From Sva-07 sp963728355 (lineage in GTDB: Bacteria; Actinomycetota; Acidimicrobiia; Acidimicrobiales; Ilumatobacteraceae): a stretch of DNA of 64,000 bases. The stretch covers positions 1-64,000 of the forward strand of contig CAVSJQ010000011.1 in the NCBI GenBank assembly GCA_963728355.1, in the 5' to 3' direction. Of this stretch, positions 18,344 through 27,022 are shown piece by piece (the stretch's first letter is position 1; the number at the start of each line of letters is the position of its first letter). The position numbers and the translations under genes were made by a program. Below the pieces are notes generated by a model. That model ran no database searches. It was not told the DNA's origin and worked only from the letters and a program-made list of their open reading frames with translations.

Positions 18344-20100
18344 GTCGTTGCGGCTCGACCTTCTTCCATGAATGCTCGCACCTTGTTGCCCCAGGGATCG
18401 CGGCGACGTACCCAGACCACGCCGAGCGCAGTGAACAGTCCCAGTGCCACGATCGAGCGACCGACGGCGGCGGCATCCTCGGTGAATCGAGCGACGAACA
18501 CCGGGGCCGTGCCGACGGCGCTGATCAGCACCGGCAGCAGGGTCTTGAACGCCGTGCTGAACCCGGCGAACTCCGGCGGAACGAAGCTGGTCTCCGCGTC
18601 GCGTGGCGTACCGAGCAGCGTGGTCGGCGACGGCGTGCTGGGTGCGTCGAGCACGGTGACGACGACCGGGCCGATCGCACCGGCCCAGACCATCGGGACG
18701 GCGACGGCGAACGCCATGAGCCCGAGAGCGGGGTCGACGGCGACGGCGATCGCGGCACCGACGAATCCGACGCCGATGAGCAGGACGGCCGGTGCCACGA
18801 GGTGATGCGCGTAGATCCATCCCCGCTCGATCGGGATGCCGTCGGTGAGGTCGGGACGGTCGATCTCCTGCGACAGCGGCTCGAGCGATTCGAGGCCGCC
18901 GAAGAAGAGTGCACCGAGCAGCAGGAGGCCGAACAGCGGTGACGCCGAGATCGTGAGCGCAGCGCCGACGCCGCCGATGGCGGCCAGCAGTGCGATGCGG
19001 ATGTACCGGGCGACGGGGAGACGTCGCAGCGATCGGCTGTCACGTCGCCAGACGACGAATGGCGAGGGATGCTTCTTGGTCGATGCGCCGGGTGCGGTTG
19101 ACGCGTCGGATGCCGTGCGACCGCGGGCGGTGCGGGCGGGCTCGGGTCGACGGGGATGACGGCGCTGTCCCCACGGTCGGGTCCGCAGCGTTTCCGAACG
19201 CAGCTGTCGGCGCAGTTGCACGACGGTGCGCAGATCCTGGACCGTCGCCGCGAATCTCAGCTGCGAGACCAACTCGCCGCGACGGGCCAGGGCCTCGACG
19301 CGGAGTCGCCCGCCGAGGGCGAGCGCCGCCGCGGCCATGGCGACGGCGACCACGATGGCGATGACGTCGATCGGTCGTTGGCTGATCCCCCACAGCGCCA
19401 ATCGACCGGCGAGGTTGCCCGGAGCGACGCGGGCGAGGCCGGTCGTCTCGTCGTTCCAGATACCCCAGGCGACCGCCCCCTGCCAGACGAGCGCCAGGGC
19501 AGCCAGCGCGGTCGCGAGCCATCGAGGTACCCGCAGCGTGTGGGCGATGACCGCCGTCGCCACGAAGGTGACACCGACGATGGCGCCGAATGCACCACAG
19601 GCCGCGGCCCATGCCGTGCGAGATCCTTCGACCTCGGTGGCGATCAGCTGGCCGAGCACGGCGCCGCCGAGGCCGAGTGCAAATGCTGCGGCGCGCAGTC
19701 GTTGTGCGACGGGGCGCAGCATGACCGAGCGGCGCTCGATCGGCGCAAGTAGCACATGGCGGATGTCGGCCACCTCGATGGCGATCGGCCCGCCGTCGGC
19801 GCCACTGCGCACGCCGAGTGCGAACGCGGCCACGACGAGCAGCCCGATGATCGCCGGACCGCGCGTGAGCAGGTCGGCGGTGTCGACATTGTCGCCGATG
19901 GCGCCGTCGACGGCGTCGGACACCCACACCACGAGCGTCAGCCCGACGAGGGCGAACAGGTACACCCTGTAGGCGATGTCGTACCAGTCGGTGTCGCCCA
20001 AGCGACGGCGTTGGCGGGTGCGACGGAGCTCGGCGAGTGTGGCTTTCGACGTTCGCTGATCGGGTACCACCACAGGATCCGCGAACGCGTCGGACGACAT
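18340..20100 (-). CDS. Large ABC exporter membrane protein
   Basis: A 586-residue membrane protein with about 12 hydrophobic helices, in two halves separated by a charged cytoplasmic region near residues 290-350 (many Arg, Ala, Thr). No ATP-binding motif is present; the ATPase is the next gene, in ATGA overlap. Size and topology fit actinobacterial ABC exporter subunits of unknown substrate. I chose the ATG at 20100 (MSSDAFADP); one at 20130 is also in frame but lies only 9 bp from the start of the divergent DsbB gene. Confidence 0.72.
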   Translation of the reverse strand: MSSDAFADPVVVPDQRTSKATLAELRRTRQRRRLGDTDWYDIAYRVYLFALVGLTLVVWVSDAVDGAIGDNVDTADLLTRGPAIIGLLVVAAFALGVRSGADGGPIAIEVADIRHVLLAPIERRSVMLRPVAQRLRAAAFALGLGGAVLGQLIATEVEGSRTAWAAACGAFGAIVGVTFVATAVIAHTLRVPRWLATALAALALVWQGAVAWGIWNDETTGLARVAPGNLAGRLALWGISQRPIDVIAIVVAVAMAAAALALGGRLRVEALARRGELVSQLRFAATVQDLRTVVQLRRQLRSETLRTRPWGQRRHPRRPEPARTARGRTASDASTAPGASTKKHPSPFVVWRRDSRSLRRLPVARYIRIALLAAIGGVGAALTISASPLFGLLLLGALFFGGLESLEPLSQEIDRPDLTDGIPIERGWIYAHHLVAPAVLLIGVGFVGAAIAVAVDPALGLMAFAVAVPMVWAGAIGPVVVTVLDAPSTPSPTTLLGTPRDAETSFVPPEFAGFSTAFKTLLPVLISAVGTAPVFVARFTEDAAAVGRSIVALGLFTALGVVWVRRRDPWGNKVRAFMEEGRAATT

Positions 20101-20139
20101 CGCCGAAAGAACGTACTGCCGTCGCTGCATACTTGTGCG

Positions 20140-20727
20140 GTGGACACCGAAACAGTGCAGCTGTTCGTCGGGCTGTTGAGCATCGCCGCGGCCGTCGGCG
20201 CGGTCTCGCTGGTCGTGTTGCGGCTGATCGCAGCTGCCGGCAACGACAGCGCCGCTCGACTGGGCTCGTCGATCAGCGACTCGGGGGTGTGGCTGGCCTG
20301 GCTCGTCGCACTGGGGGCGACGGTCGGGAGCCTCTACTTCTCCGAGGTCGCCAACTTCAACCCCTGCCGCTTCTGCTGGTTCCAACGCATCGCCATGTAC
20401 CCGCTGGCCGTGATCCTGCTGGTCGGTGCACTCCGCAGGGATGCGGGCGTGCGGTGGTACGCCGTACCACTCGCCGCGATCGGTGCCGCGATCTCCGGAT
20501 GGCACAGCCTGATCGAGTGGCGGCCGGCGCTCGACAACGGCGAGTGCGAATTCCAGGGTCCGTCCTGCACGTTCGTGTGGTTCCGTGAGTTCGGCCTGAG
20601 CCTCGCCAACATGGCGCTGATCGGCTTTCTCACCATCCTCATACTGTTGCTGGTGCGCTTCCCGGCCAGACTGGAGCCGCCAGTCGACGCCCCCATCGCC
20701 GAGCCCGAAATGGAGCAATCCTCGTGA
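20140..20727 (+). CDS. Disulfide bond formation protein, DsbB/BdbC family
   Basis: A quinone-linked membrane oxidase of 195 residues that would re-oxidise a DsbA-type partner. Four to five helices are predicted. The first active-site motif is CRFCW (about residue 78) and the second cysteine pair is in GECEFQGPSCTFVWF (about 133-141), matching the BdbC pattern. The start is a GTG at 20140 and the stop overlaps the start of the thioredoxin-like gene (GTGA), so the two form a redox pair. The gene is divergent from the ABC exporter across a 39-bp gap. Confidence 0.88.
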   Translation: MDTETVQLFVGLLSIAAAVGAVSLVVLRLIAAAGNDSAARLGSSISDSGVWLAWLVALGATVGSLYFSEVANFNPCRFCWFQRIAMYPLAVILLVGALRRDAGVRWYAVPLAAIGAAISGWHSLIEWRPALDNGECEFQGPSCTFVWFREFGLSLANMALIGFLTILILLLVRFPARLEPPVDAPIAEPEMEQSS

Positions 20728-21398
20728 AGAACCGCACCGTGATCATCGTTGTGGGAGCCATCGTGCTCGTGCTCGGCCTGGCGGGGGCCGCCGTGCTGTT
20801 GACGGGAGACGACGAGAGTTCGGCCGGTGTGCTCGCTCCGGGCGAGACGACGCGGCCGACCTACGGCGACGACGTCCAGGAGAACCGTCCGGTCCAGGTC
20901 ACCGGCGATCCGCTGGCTGCGCTCGACACCGTGGTCGACGTCGACCCCGCCGTCGGAACCCCGATGCCGGTGGTGACCGGGGCGACGTTCGACGGCAATG
21001 CGATGGCGATCGGCGGAGCGACCGACGGTCCGACGCTGTACGTGTTCCTCGCTCACTGGTGCCCGCACTGCAACGACGAGATCCCCGAACTGATCGAGCT
21101 GAAGGCCCGAAACGGCCTCCCCGCGGGCATGAACGTCGTGGCGATCAGCACCGCCGTCAACAACACGGCGCCGAACTATCCGCCCTCGGAGTGGATCGTC
21201 GACAAGGAGTGGCCGTCGGAGTGGCCGGTGATGGCCGACAGCGTCGAGTCCACGAGCTTCGTCGTCAACGGCGGCGGAGGCTTTCCGTATCTGATGGTCG
21301 TCGACGCCGAGGGCAACGTGCTCGATCGGGCGAGCGGCACGAAGTCGGCCGAGGAACTCGCCGCCTGGATCCGCGAGGCCCTCGCCACCGCCGCCTGA
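20724..21398 (+). CDS. Membrane-anchored thioredoxin-like protein (DsbA/TlpA type)
   Basis: A 224-residue extracytoplasmic redox protein. One N-terminal helix (residues 5-27) anchors it; the thioredoxin fold follows, with active site CPHC in LAHWCPHCNDEIPEL and the cis-proline loop GGGGFPYLMVVD. It starts at a GTG overlapping the dsbB-like stop, and is the likely substrate of that oxidase. The spacing of CPHC and cis-Pro fits TlpA/ResA-like proteins more than full DsbA, since no helical insertion is seen. Confidence 0.87.
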   Translation: MKNRTVIIVVGAIVLVLGLAGAAVLLTGDDESSAGVLAPGETTRPTYGDDVQENRPVQVTGDPLAALDTVVDVDPAVGTPMPVVTGATFDGNAMAIGGATDGPTLYVFLAHWCPHCNDEIPELIELKARNGLPAGMNVVAISTAVNNTAPNYPPSEWIVDKEWPSEWPVMADSVESTSFVVNGGGGFPYLMVVDAEGNVLDRASGTKSAEELAAWIREALATAA

Positions 21399-21401
21399 CC
21401 T

Positions 21402-21434
21402 GCGTTACGCCAGGGGTCAGACCCCCAGCGTCAC
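21402..21434. repeat. Palindromic repeat element, copy 2, between convergent genes
   Basis: Core GGGGTCAGACCCC (21413-21425) with outer arms GTTACGC (21404-21410) and GCGTCAC (21428-21434), one mismatch. Twenty-four bases from 21403 are identical to the reverse complement of the element at 12793. It sits between the thioredoxin-like gene and the convergent ABC-F gene and contains the ABC-F stop codon (21431-21433). A bidirectional terminator role is inferred. Confidence 0.75.
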
Positions 21435-23044
21435 ACCGACACCCATGCTGCGGGGAGCGTCGCGTGGTCGCTGACCGTGCAGTCGTCGCCGAACACGACG
21501 TAGCGGTCGAAGCCGCGGAGGAACCAGCGGTCGTGGGTGACCGCCACGACCGTCCCGTCGAACTGGGCGAGGCCGGCCTCGAGGGCCTCTGCGGACACGA
21601 GGTCGAGGTTGTCGGTCGGCTCGTCCAACAACAGCAACGTCGCTCCTGACAGCTCGAGCAGCAGGATCTGGAACCGGGCCTGCTGGCCGCCCGAGAGCGT
21701 CTCGAAGGTCTGCTGGGCGCAGCCGTGGAGTTCGTAGCGGCGCAGCATCCCCATCGCCGGGCCGAGCACGACGTCGTGCGCGTACAGGATCTCGACCAGC
21801 GTGCGACCCGCCCACTCGGGATGCTCGTGGGTCTGGTGGAAGAGGCCGGGGACGACACCGGCGCCGAGCCGGCACACGCCGTCGTGGTCGACCGACGCGG
21901 GTCGCCCCGGCGGCCCCGTCGGTGTCGACGTCTCGTTCAGGAGCCGGAGGAAGTGGCTCTTGCCGACGCCGTTGCCCCCGAGCACCGCGATGCGCTCGCC
22001 GTACCACAGTTCGAGGTCGAAGGGATCGGTCAGTCCGGCGATCTCGAGGCGCTCGCAGATGACCGCCCGCTTGCCGGTCCGAGCTCCCCGCAGCCGCACG
22101 TCGAGGCGCTGATCGCGCACCTCCGGCGGACGGTCGTTCTTCTCGACGAAGTGTCGCAACTTCGTCTCGGCCGCCTTCAGCTTCGGCGCGAACGCCTCAC
22201 TGATCTTCGCCCGCTCGCGCATCAACTTGACGTAGTCCTCGAGCCGCTTGCGCTCGTCGTCGTAGAGCGCCCGGTCGCGTTCACGCCGGTCGTCGTGTCG
22301 GGCCTTGGCGTCGGCGTAGTCGGCGAACGGGCCGCCGTGGGTCCACGCGCCCCACGCCTCGACCGTGACGATCTTCGTGGCGGTGGCGGCGAGCAGTTCG
22401 CGATCATGGCTGATGAACAGCACGGTTTTGCGGGTGTCGTTGAGCTGCTGTTCGAGCCATCGCTTGGCCGGCACGTCGAGGAAGTTGTCCGGTTCGTCGA
22501 GCACGAGGATGTCGAACTCGCTGCGCAGCAGCGCTTCGAGCGCCAGGCGCTTCTGTTCGCCGCCGCTGAACGTGCCCAGCGGTCGCGTCGCCACGTCGGT
22601 GAACGCCTCGCCGACGGCCCGGCTGACGCACTCGTCCCAGGTCACCTCGAGGTCGTAGCCCCCGGCGTCGCCCCATGCTGCGAGTGCATCGGCGTACGCC
22701 ATCGGATCGTCGGCGAGTCGTCGTTCGGCAGCATCCATCCGCTCGGCGGCGTCACGGAGCCGTCGCGGCGCGATCGACATGAGCAGCTCGCGCACGTTCG
22801 TGGCGGGGTGATCGGCGGTGCCGACCAGCTGATGCATCACGCCGAGTTGGCCGTCGACGCTGATCGTGCCAGCGGCCGCCTGGAGGTCACCGGTGATCAG
22901 CTTGAGCAGGGTGGTCTTGCCGACACCGTTCGCTCCGACGAGCGCCACGCGCTCGCCGTTGCCGACCCGGAAGTCGACGTCGCGGAACAGATCGTCGCCG
23001 CCCGGCAGCTTCCAGGCCAGCTTGCTGACGGCGATCGTGCTCAT
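21431..23044 (-). CDS. ABC-F family ATPase
   Basis: A soluble protein of 537 residues with two ABC domains and no membrane segment, as in the ABC-F translation-factor family, whose members act on the ribosome. Walker A motifs are GANGVGKTT (domain 1) and GGNGVGKSH (domain 2); signatures are FSGGEQKRLALE and LSGGQQARFQIL; Walker B regions are ILVLDEPDNFLD and LLLLDEPTDNLD. The linker between domains (about residues 235-310) is charged and helical. Domain 2 has His in place of the usual Ser/Thr after the Walker A lysine, which is unusual. Subfamily (housekeeping or resistance) cannot be told. Confidence 0.87.
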   Translation of the reverse strand: MSTIAVSKLAWKLPGGDDLFRDVDFRVGNGERVALVGANGVGKTTLLKLITGDLQAAAGTISVDGQLGVMHQLVGTADHPATNVRELLMSIAPRRLRDAAERMDAAERRLADDPMAYADALAAWGDAGGYDLEVTWDECVSRAVGEAFTDVATRPLGTFSGGEQKRLALEALLRSEFDILVLDEPDNFLDVPAKRWLEQQLNDTRKTVLFISHDRELLAATATKIVTVEAWGAWTHGGPFADYADAKARHDDRRERDRALYDDERKRLEDYVKLMRERAKISEAFAPKLKAAETKLRHFVEKNDRPPEVRDQRLDVRLRGARTGKRAVICERLEIAGLTDPFDLELWYGERIAVLGGNGVGKSHFLRLLNETSTPTGPPGRPASVDHDGVCRLGAGVVPGLFHQTHEHPEWAGRTLVEILYAHDVVLGPAMGMLRRYELHGCAQQTFETLSGGQQARFQILLLELSGATLLLLDEPTDNLDLVSAEALEAGLAQFDGTVVAVTHDRWFLRGFDRYVVFGDDCTVSDHATLPAAWVSV

Positions 23045-23057
23045 GACCGGTGTGAAG

Positions 23058-24314
23058 TTAGGGCGTCGTGGCGGACGGAGCATCGAGGGTTTCGTCGAGG
23101 AGCCCCGCAGCCCGATCGAGGACCACCCGGACCGGCACGCCGAGAGCGGCGGCGGCGGCGGCCGCGTCGTCGAACTCGACTTTGGCGCGGTGGTCGGCCA
23201 GCTTCACCCGGATGCGGTGGCCGTCGACGTCGACCGTCGTCTCGGTCCGTCGTTGCGGCCACCGCCGCATCGTCGACGACCGGACGCCCAGGGTGCCGGT
23301 CTCGTCGACGAGCGTCGCGCGCATCGAGGCGGTCGACGACGGGTCGCAGAGCACGCTCACCGTGTAGGCGGCGCGCCCCTTCTTCATCACGATGGGCGTG
23401 ACCCAGGCGTCGTGGGCGCCGGCCGCGAGCAGCGTCGAGACGGCGTGTGCGAGCACCTCGCCGGTGACGTCGTCGACGTTCGCCTCGAGCAGCATGACCG
23501 GTGTTCCGTCGTCGTCACCACCGGTCGATCGACGGCCGATCACCACCTGGACGACGTTGGCGCGCTCGGCGGTGTCGGCGGTTCCTGCTCCGTAGCCGAC
23601 ACCCGCCGGAACCATCGTCGGCATCGCACCGAAGCCGGATGCCAGGGTGGTCATCAGTGCGGCGCCCGTGGGGGTCGACACCTCGAGTGTCGTGGCGAGC
23701 CCGACGGTGGGCACACCGGCCTCGCTCAGCAGCGCCGCGGTGGCCGGCGCCGGATTGGGGAGCACCCCGTGTGCGCTGCGGACCGATCCGTGGCCGACCG
23801 CGATCGGACTGCACCACACCTCGTCGATGACGAGTGCCTCCAAGGCGGCGCACACGCCGACCACGTCGACGATCGAGTCGAGTGCGCCGACCTCGTGGAG
23901 TTCGACGTCGTTCGGGTCGACGCCGTGGATCGCGGCTTCCACGTGACCGAGTCGCGAGAACACCGCTCGGGCCCGCTCGCGGACCCGGTCGGGGAGGTCG
24001 GCGTCGTCGAGCAGGGCCAGGATCTCGCGCAACGGGCGGTGATGTTCGTGATGATCGTCGTGGTCGTGGTCGTGCCCGGCGTGCACGACGACGTTGGCCC
24101 AGGTGGCCCGCACCCCGCATCGCTGCACGCGTTCGAACAGCAGGGCGTATCCGTCGACGCCGAGGCCGGCGATGGTCGCCGCGATGACGTCGGGATCGGC
24201 GCCGGCGTCGACCAGCGCCGCCATCGTCATGTCGCCGGCAACTCCGGCCTGGCAGTTGAACCAGGCGATGCGGCGTTCGCCCGGTGCGGACGTTGCCTCG
24301 GGTGTGTCGCTCAT
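23058..24314 (-). CDS. larC: Nickel-pincer cofactor synthase LarC
   Basis: LarC inserts nickel into the pincer nucleotide cofactor of lactate racemase-type enzymes. The protein has 418 residues and is a single uninterrupted chain. Conserved regions include WFNCQAGVAGDMTMAAL near the N-terminus, ELHEVGALDSIVDVVG, and EANVDDVTGEVLAHA. A His/Asp cluster (HAGHDHDHDDHHEHHR, about residue 78-93) is suited to metal binding. The ATG overlaps the larB stop. No larE or larA is in the window, so the target enzyme is unknown. Confidence 0.92.
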   Translation of the reverse strand: MSDTPEATSAPGERRIAWFNCQAGVAGDMTMAALVDAGADPDVIAATIAGLGVDGYALLFERVQRCGVRATWANVVVHAGHDHDHDDHHEHHRPLREILALLDDADLPDRVRERARAVFSRLGHVEAAIHGVDPNDVELHEVGALDSIVDVVGVCAALEALVIDEVWCSPIAVGHGSVRSAHGVLPNPAPATAALLSEAGVPTVGLATTLEVSTPTGAALMTTLASGFGAMPTMVPAGVGYGAGTADTAERANVVQVVIGRRSTGGDDDGTPVMLLEANVDDVTGEVLAHAVSTLLAAGAHDAWVTPIVMKKGRAAYTVSVLCDPSSTASMRATLVDETGTLGVRSSTMRRWPQRRTETTVDVDGHRIRVKLADHRAKVEFDDAAAAAAALGVPVRVVLDRAAGLLDETLDAPSATTP

Positions 24315-25060
24315 CGATCGGGCCACCGGAACATGCGAGCCACGGCGCACGCCGCACCGAAGCCGTTGTCGATGCCGACCACGGTGACCCCGCTGGCGCA
24401 CGATGCGTGCATCGCCAGCAATGCTGTGACGCCGTCGAGACCGGCGCCGTACCCGACGCTGGTCGGGACGGCGACCACCGGTGCGCCGGTGAGGCCGCCG
24501 AGCACGCTGGCGAGTGCGCCCTCCATGCCGGCCACGACGATCAGTGCGTCAGCGTCGGTCAGCTCGTCGAGACGGGCGAGCAGCCGGTGCAGGCCGGCGA
24601 CGCCGACGTCGGTCACCACGGCGGGATCGAACCCGTAGGCGCGCAGTGCGAGCGCCGCCTCGTCGGCGACGGGGATGTCGCTCGTGCCCGCGGTGACGAC
24701 CGCAACCCGAGCGGGCGACGTGACGTCGGGCAACCGCCACACCAGGCTGCCGCTGGCCTCGACCGCCGGGCCGTGGGCGTCGACGCACGCCGTGCGTTGT
24801 GCCGCGTCGGTGCGCGTCAGCAGGACCGGTCCGGTGCCGTGGGAGAGCAGCTCGCCGACGATGGCGACGCACTGGGCGGGACTCTTGCCCGGACCGTAGA
24901 TGGCCTCGGGCATGCCCGAGCGCAGGTGTCGGTGATGGTCGACCGTGGCGCCGTCGACGTCGGCGAACGGAAGTCGGCGGAGTCGGACGACGGCCTCGTC
25001 GGGCGTCATCGCGCCGGACTGCACGTCGTCGAGGAGCGCCCGCAGGCCCAGTTCGTCCAC
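24311..25060 (-). CDS. larB: Pincer cofactor biosynthesis carboxylase LarB
   Basis: LarB carboxylates and hydrolyses nicotinic acid adenine dinucleotide, the first step to the nickel-pincer cofactor. The protein has about 249 residues and a PurE-like core, with VVTAGTSDIPVADEAA and VVAGMEGALASVLGGL being typical. It starts at a GTG (25060) and its stop overlaps the larC start in ATGA. The gene is divergent from pheA across a 90-bp gap that must hold both promoters. Confidence 0.9.
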   Translation of the reverse strand: MDELGLRALLDDVQSGAMTPDEAVVRLRRLPFADVDGATVDHHRHLRSGMPEAIYGPGKSPAQCVAIVGELLSHGTGPVLLTRTDAAQRTACVDAHGPAVEASGSLVWRLPDVTSPARVAVVTAGTSDIPVADEAALALRAYGFDPAVVTDVGVAGLHRLLARLDELTDADALIVVAGMEGALASVLGGLTGAPVVAVPTSVGYGAGLDGVTALLAMHASCASGVTVVGIDNGFGAACAVARMFRWPDR

Positions 25061-25150
25061 CGGCCCATCGTGCCACGCGAAGCGGGAAACGGCCCGCGCG
25101 ATACGAATCGTTGCGGGCGCCCAACGGAAGCGCCCGTAGTCTGGGCCTCG

Positions 25151-26092
25151 ATGGCACCGAGCGCAGCGAATCGGGTGGGCTTCTTCGGGCCCTTCGGCAC
25201 CTTCACCCAGCAGGCACTGCTGTCGCAACCCGACCTGATCGATGCCGAACACGTGGCCTACCGCACGGTGCCCGACGTCCTCGATGCCGTCGAGCACGGC
25301 GAGGTCGACTGCGGGGTCGTTCCGATCGAGAACTCGATCGAAGGGATGGTCAACTTCACGCAGGACGCCCTCGCCTTCGACCACGACCTGTTGATCCAAC
25401 GCGAGATCGTGATCGACATCGAGCACTGCCTGCTGGCGAAGCCGGGTGTCACCCTCGCCGACGTCTCGGCCGTCTATTCGATCCCGGTGGCCACGGCCCA
25501 GTGCCACCGCTACCTGCGCGAGCAACTGCCCGACGCCGAGATCCGAGCCGCCTACAGCACCGCCGACGCAGCCCGCCTGGTGAGCGAGAGCGACGAGGTG
25601 GGCGTCGCCGCCCTGTGCCCCCAGGTGGCCGCCGACGTCTACGGCCTCGACGTGCTCGCTGCGGACATCGCCGATCACGCCGGCAACCAGACGCGATTCG
25701 TGGTGGTCGCTCGCGAGGGCGTGCCCGCTCCGACCGGCAACGACAAGACGGCGCTGGTCATCTATCAACGCGCCGACGAGCCCGGCAGCCTGGTGTCGAT
25801 CCTGCAGGAGTTCACCGCCCGCCGGATCAACCTGTCCAACCTCACCAGCCGGCCCACCAAAGCCGGCGGCCTCGGCGACTACTGCTTCATCGTGTACGCC
25901 GAGTCCCACGTCGCCGACGAGCTGCTCGCCGACACGATGCGCGCACTGCACTCGAAGCAGGGCGCCGTCAAGTTTCTCGGGTCGTATCCCGCGGCCGACG
26001 ATCACGCCGAGTCGACCCGCGAGCACGCCGACGCCAGGTGGCGTGAGGCCGACGACTGGGTGCGCCACATCCAAGCATCCGTCAGGCGCTGA
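25151..26092 (+). CDS. pheA: Prephenate dehydratase
   Basis: Catalyses prephenate to phenylpyruvate, the committed step to phenylalanine. The 313-residue protein has the dehydratase domain (about residues 8-190, starting GFFGPFGTFTQQAL; catalytic TRF motif in NQTRFVVV) followed by an ACT regulatory domain (about 203-280). The ligand loop of the ACT domain reads TSRP instead of the common ESRP, and the GALV-like loop reads DEPGSL. No chorismate mutase domain is fused. The ATG at 25151 has the N-terminus of the domain close behind it. Confidence 0.93.
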   Translation: MAPSAANRVGFFGPFGTFTQQALLSQPDLIDAEHVAYRTVPDVLDAVEHGEVDCGVVPIENSIEGMVNFTQDALAFDHDLLIQREIVIDIEHCLLAKPGVTLADVSAVYSIPVATAQCHRYLREQLPDAEIRAAYSTADAARLVSESDEVGVAALCPQVAADVYGLDVLAADIADHAGNQTRFVVVAREGVPAPTGNDKTALVIYQRADEPGSLVSILQEFTARRINLSNLTSRPTKAGGLGDYCFIVYAESHVADELLADTMRALHSKQGAVKFLGSYPAADDHAESTREHADARWREADDWVRHIQASVRR

Positions 26093-26125
26093 GTTCGCGG
26101 CACGTCGCCGCCTACGCTCGGCGGG

Positions 26126-27022
26126 ATGTCGAACAATCAGACCAACGCCGATGACCGGCCCGTCAGTGTTGTCACCGGGGCGAACTCTGGGATCGGCCGT
26201 GCCACGGCCATCCACCTCGCGGCGCAGGGGCACCGGGTGATCGGCACGGTGCGGTCGATGGAGCGAGCCGACAAGTTGCGCAACATGGCGGCTGACGCTG
26301 CGGTCTCCGTCGAGCTGTTCGAGCTCGACGTCGCCGACGACGCATCGGTGCGCACCGGGTTCGACCAGATCATGGACGCGGCCGGCCGGGTCGACCACCT
26401 GGTCAACAACGCCGGCGTCGGCGGCAACGCGGTCGCCGAGGAGTGCCCGACCGAGCTCTACCTCTCCGTGATGAACGTCAACCTGTGCGGTGCGGTGCGC
26501 TGTACCCAGGCCGTGTTGCCGCAGATGCGCGAGCGCGGCAGCGGCACGATCGTCAACATCAGCTCGGTCGCCGGACGGATCGCCGCGCTCGCCCAGTCGC
26601 CGTACGTGGCGTCGAAGTGGGCGCTGGAGGGGCTCAGCGAGGGCCTGGCACAGGAGTTGGCGCCGTTCGGCATCCGCGTGGTCATCATCGAGCCCGGCGT
26701 GACCAAGTCGGCGATCTTCGCCAAGAACGTCGACGCCCCGAATTCGACCGGGGCCTACGACGCCCATTACCGCCGGATGTTCCAGTTCTACGCGACCGGC
26801 ATGGCCAACGCGACGGACCCGTTCGAGGTCGCCGGGGTGATCCACGAAGCGATCACCACCGACGAGCACCGGTTGCGCTACCCGGTGAGCTGGGGCGGTG
26901 CCGAACTGGCAGAACTGCACGACCGCATCGACCACAGCGACTGGATCGCGCTGGGGGCGATCCAGGAGGACGACGAGTACTACCAGGCATTCCACGACGT
27001 GTTCGGGCTGGACCTGCGTTGA
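26126..27022 (+). CDS. Short-chain dehydrogenase/reductase
   Basis: An NAD(P)-dependent oxidoreductase of 298 residues with a classical SDR fold. The cofactor loop is TGANSGIGRA (residues 13-22), NNAGVGG follows at about 94, and the catalytic Ser-Tyr-Lys are in ISSVAGR and YVASK. An Arg after the second strand (VRSMERADK) suggests NADPH use. The substrate cannot be told. It starts 33 bp after pheA, on the same strand, and its stop overlaps the TTG start of the phosphatase gene. Confidence 0.87.
   Translation: MSNNQTNADDRPVSVVTGANSGIGRATAIHLAAQGHRVIGTVRSMERADKLRNMAADAAVSVELFELDVADDASVRTGFDQIMDAAGRVDHLVNNAGVGGNAVAEECPTELYLSVMNVNLCGAVRCTQAVLPQMRERGSGTIVNISSVAGRIAALAQSPYVASKWALEGLSEGLAQELAPFGIRVVIIEPGVTKSAIFAKNVDAPNSTGAYDAHYRRMFQFYATGMANATDPFEVAGVIHEAITTDEHRLRYPVSWGGAELAELHDRIDHSDWIALGAIQEDDEYYQAFHDVFGLDLR

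Noticed and set aside
24311..26995. Long minus-strand frame covering larB, pheA and SDR
   Set aside because: Only the larB part (below 25060) has family residues; the rest is opposite pheA and the SDR.
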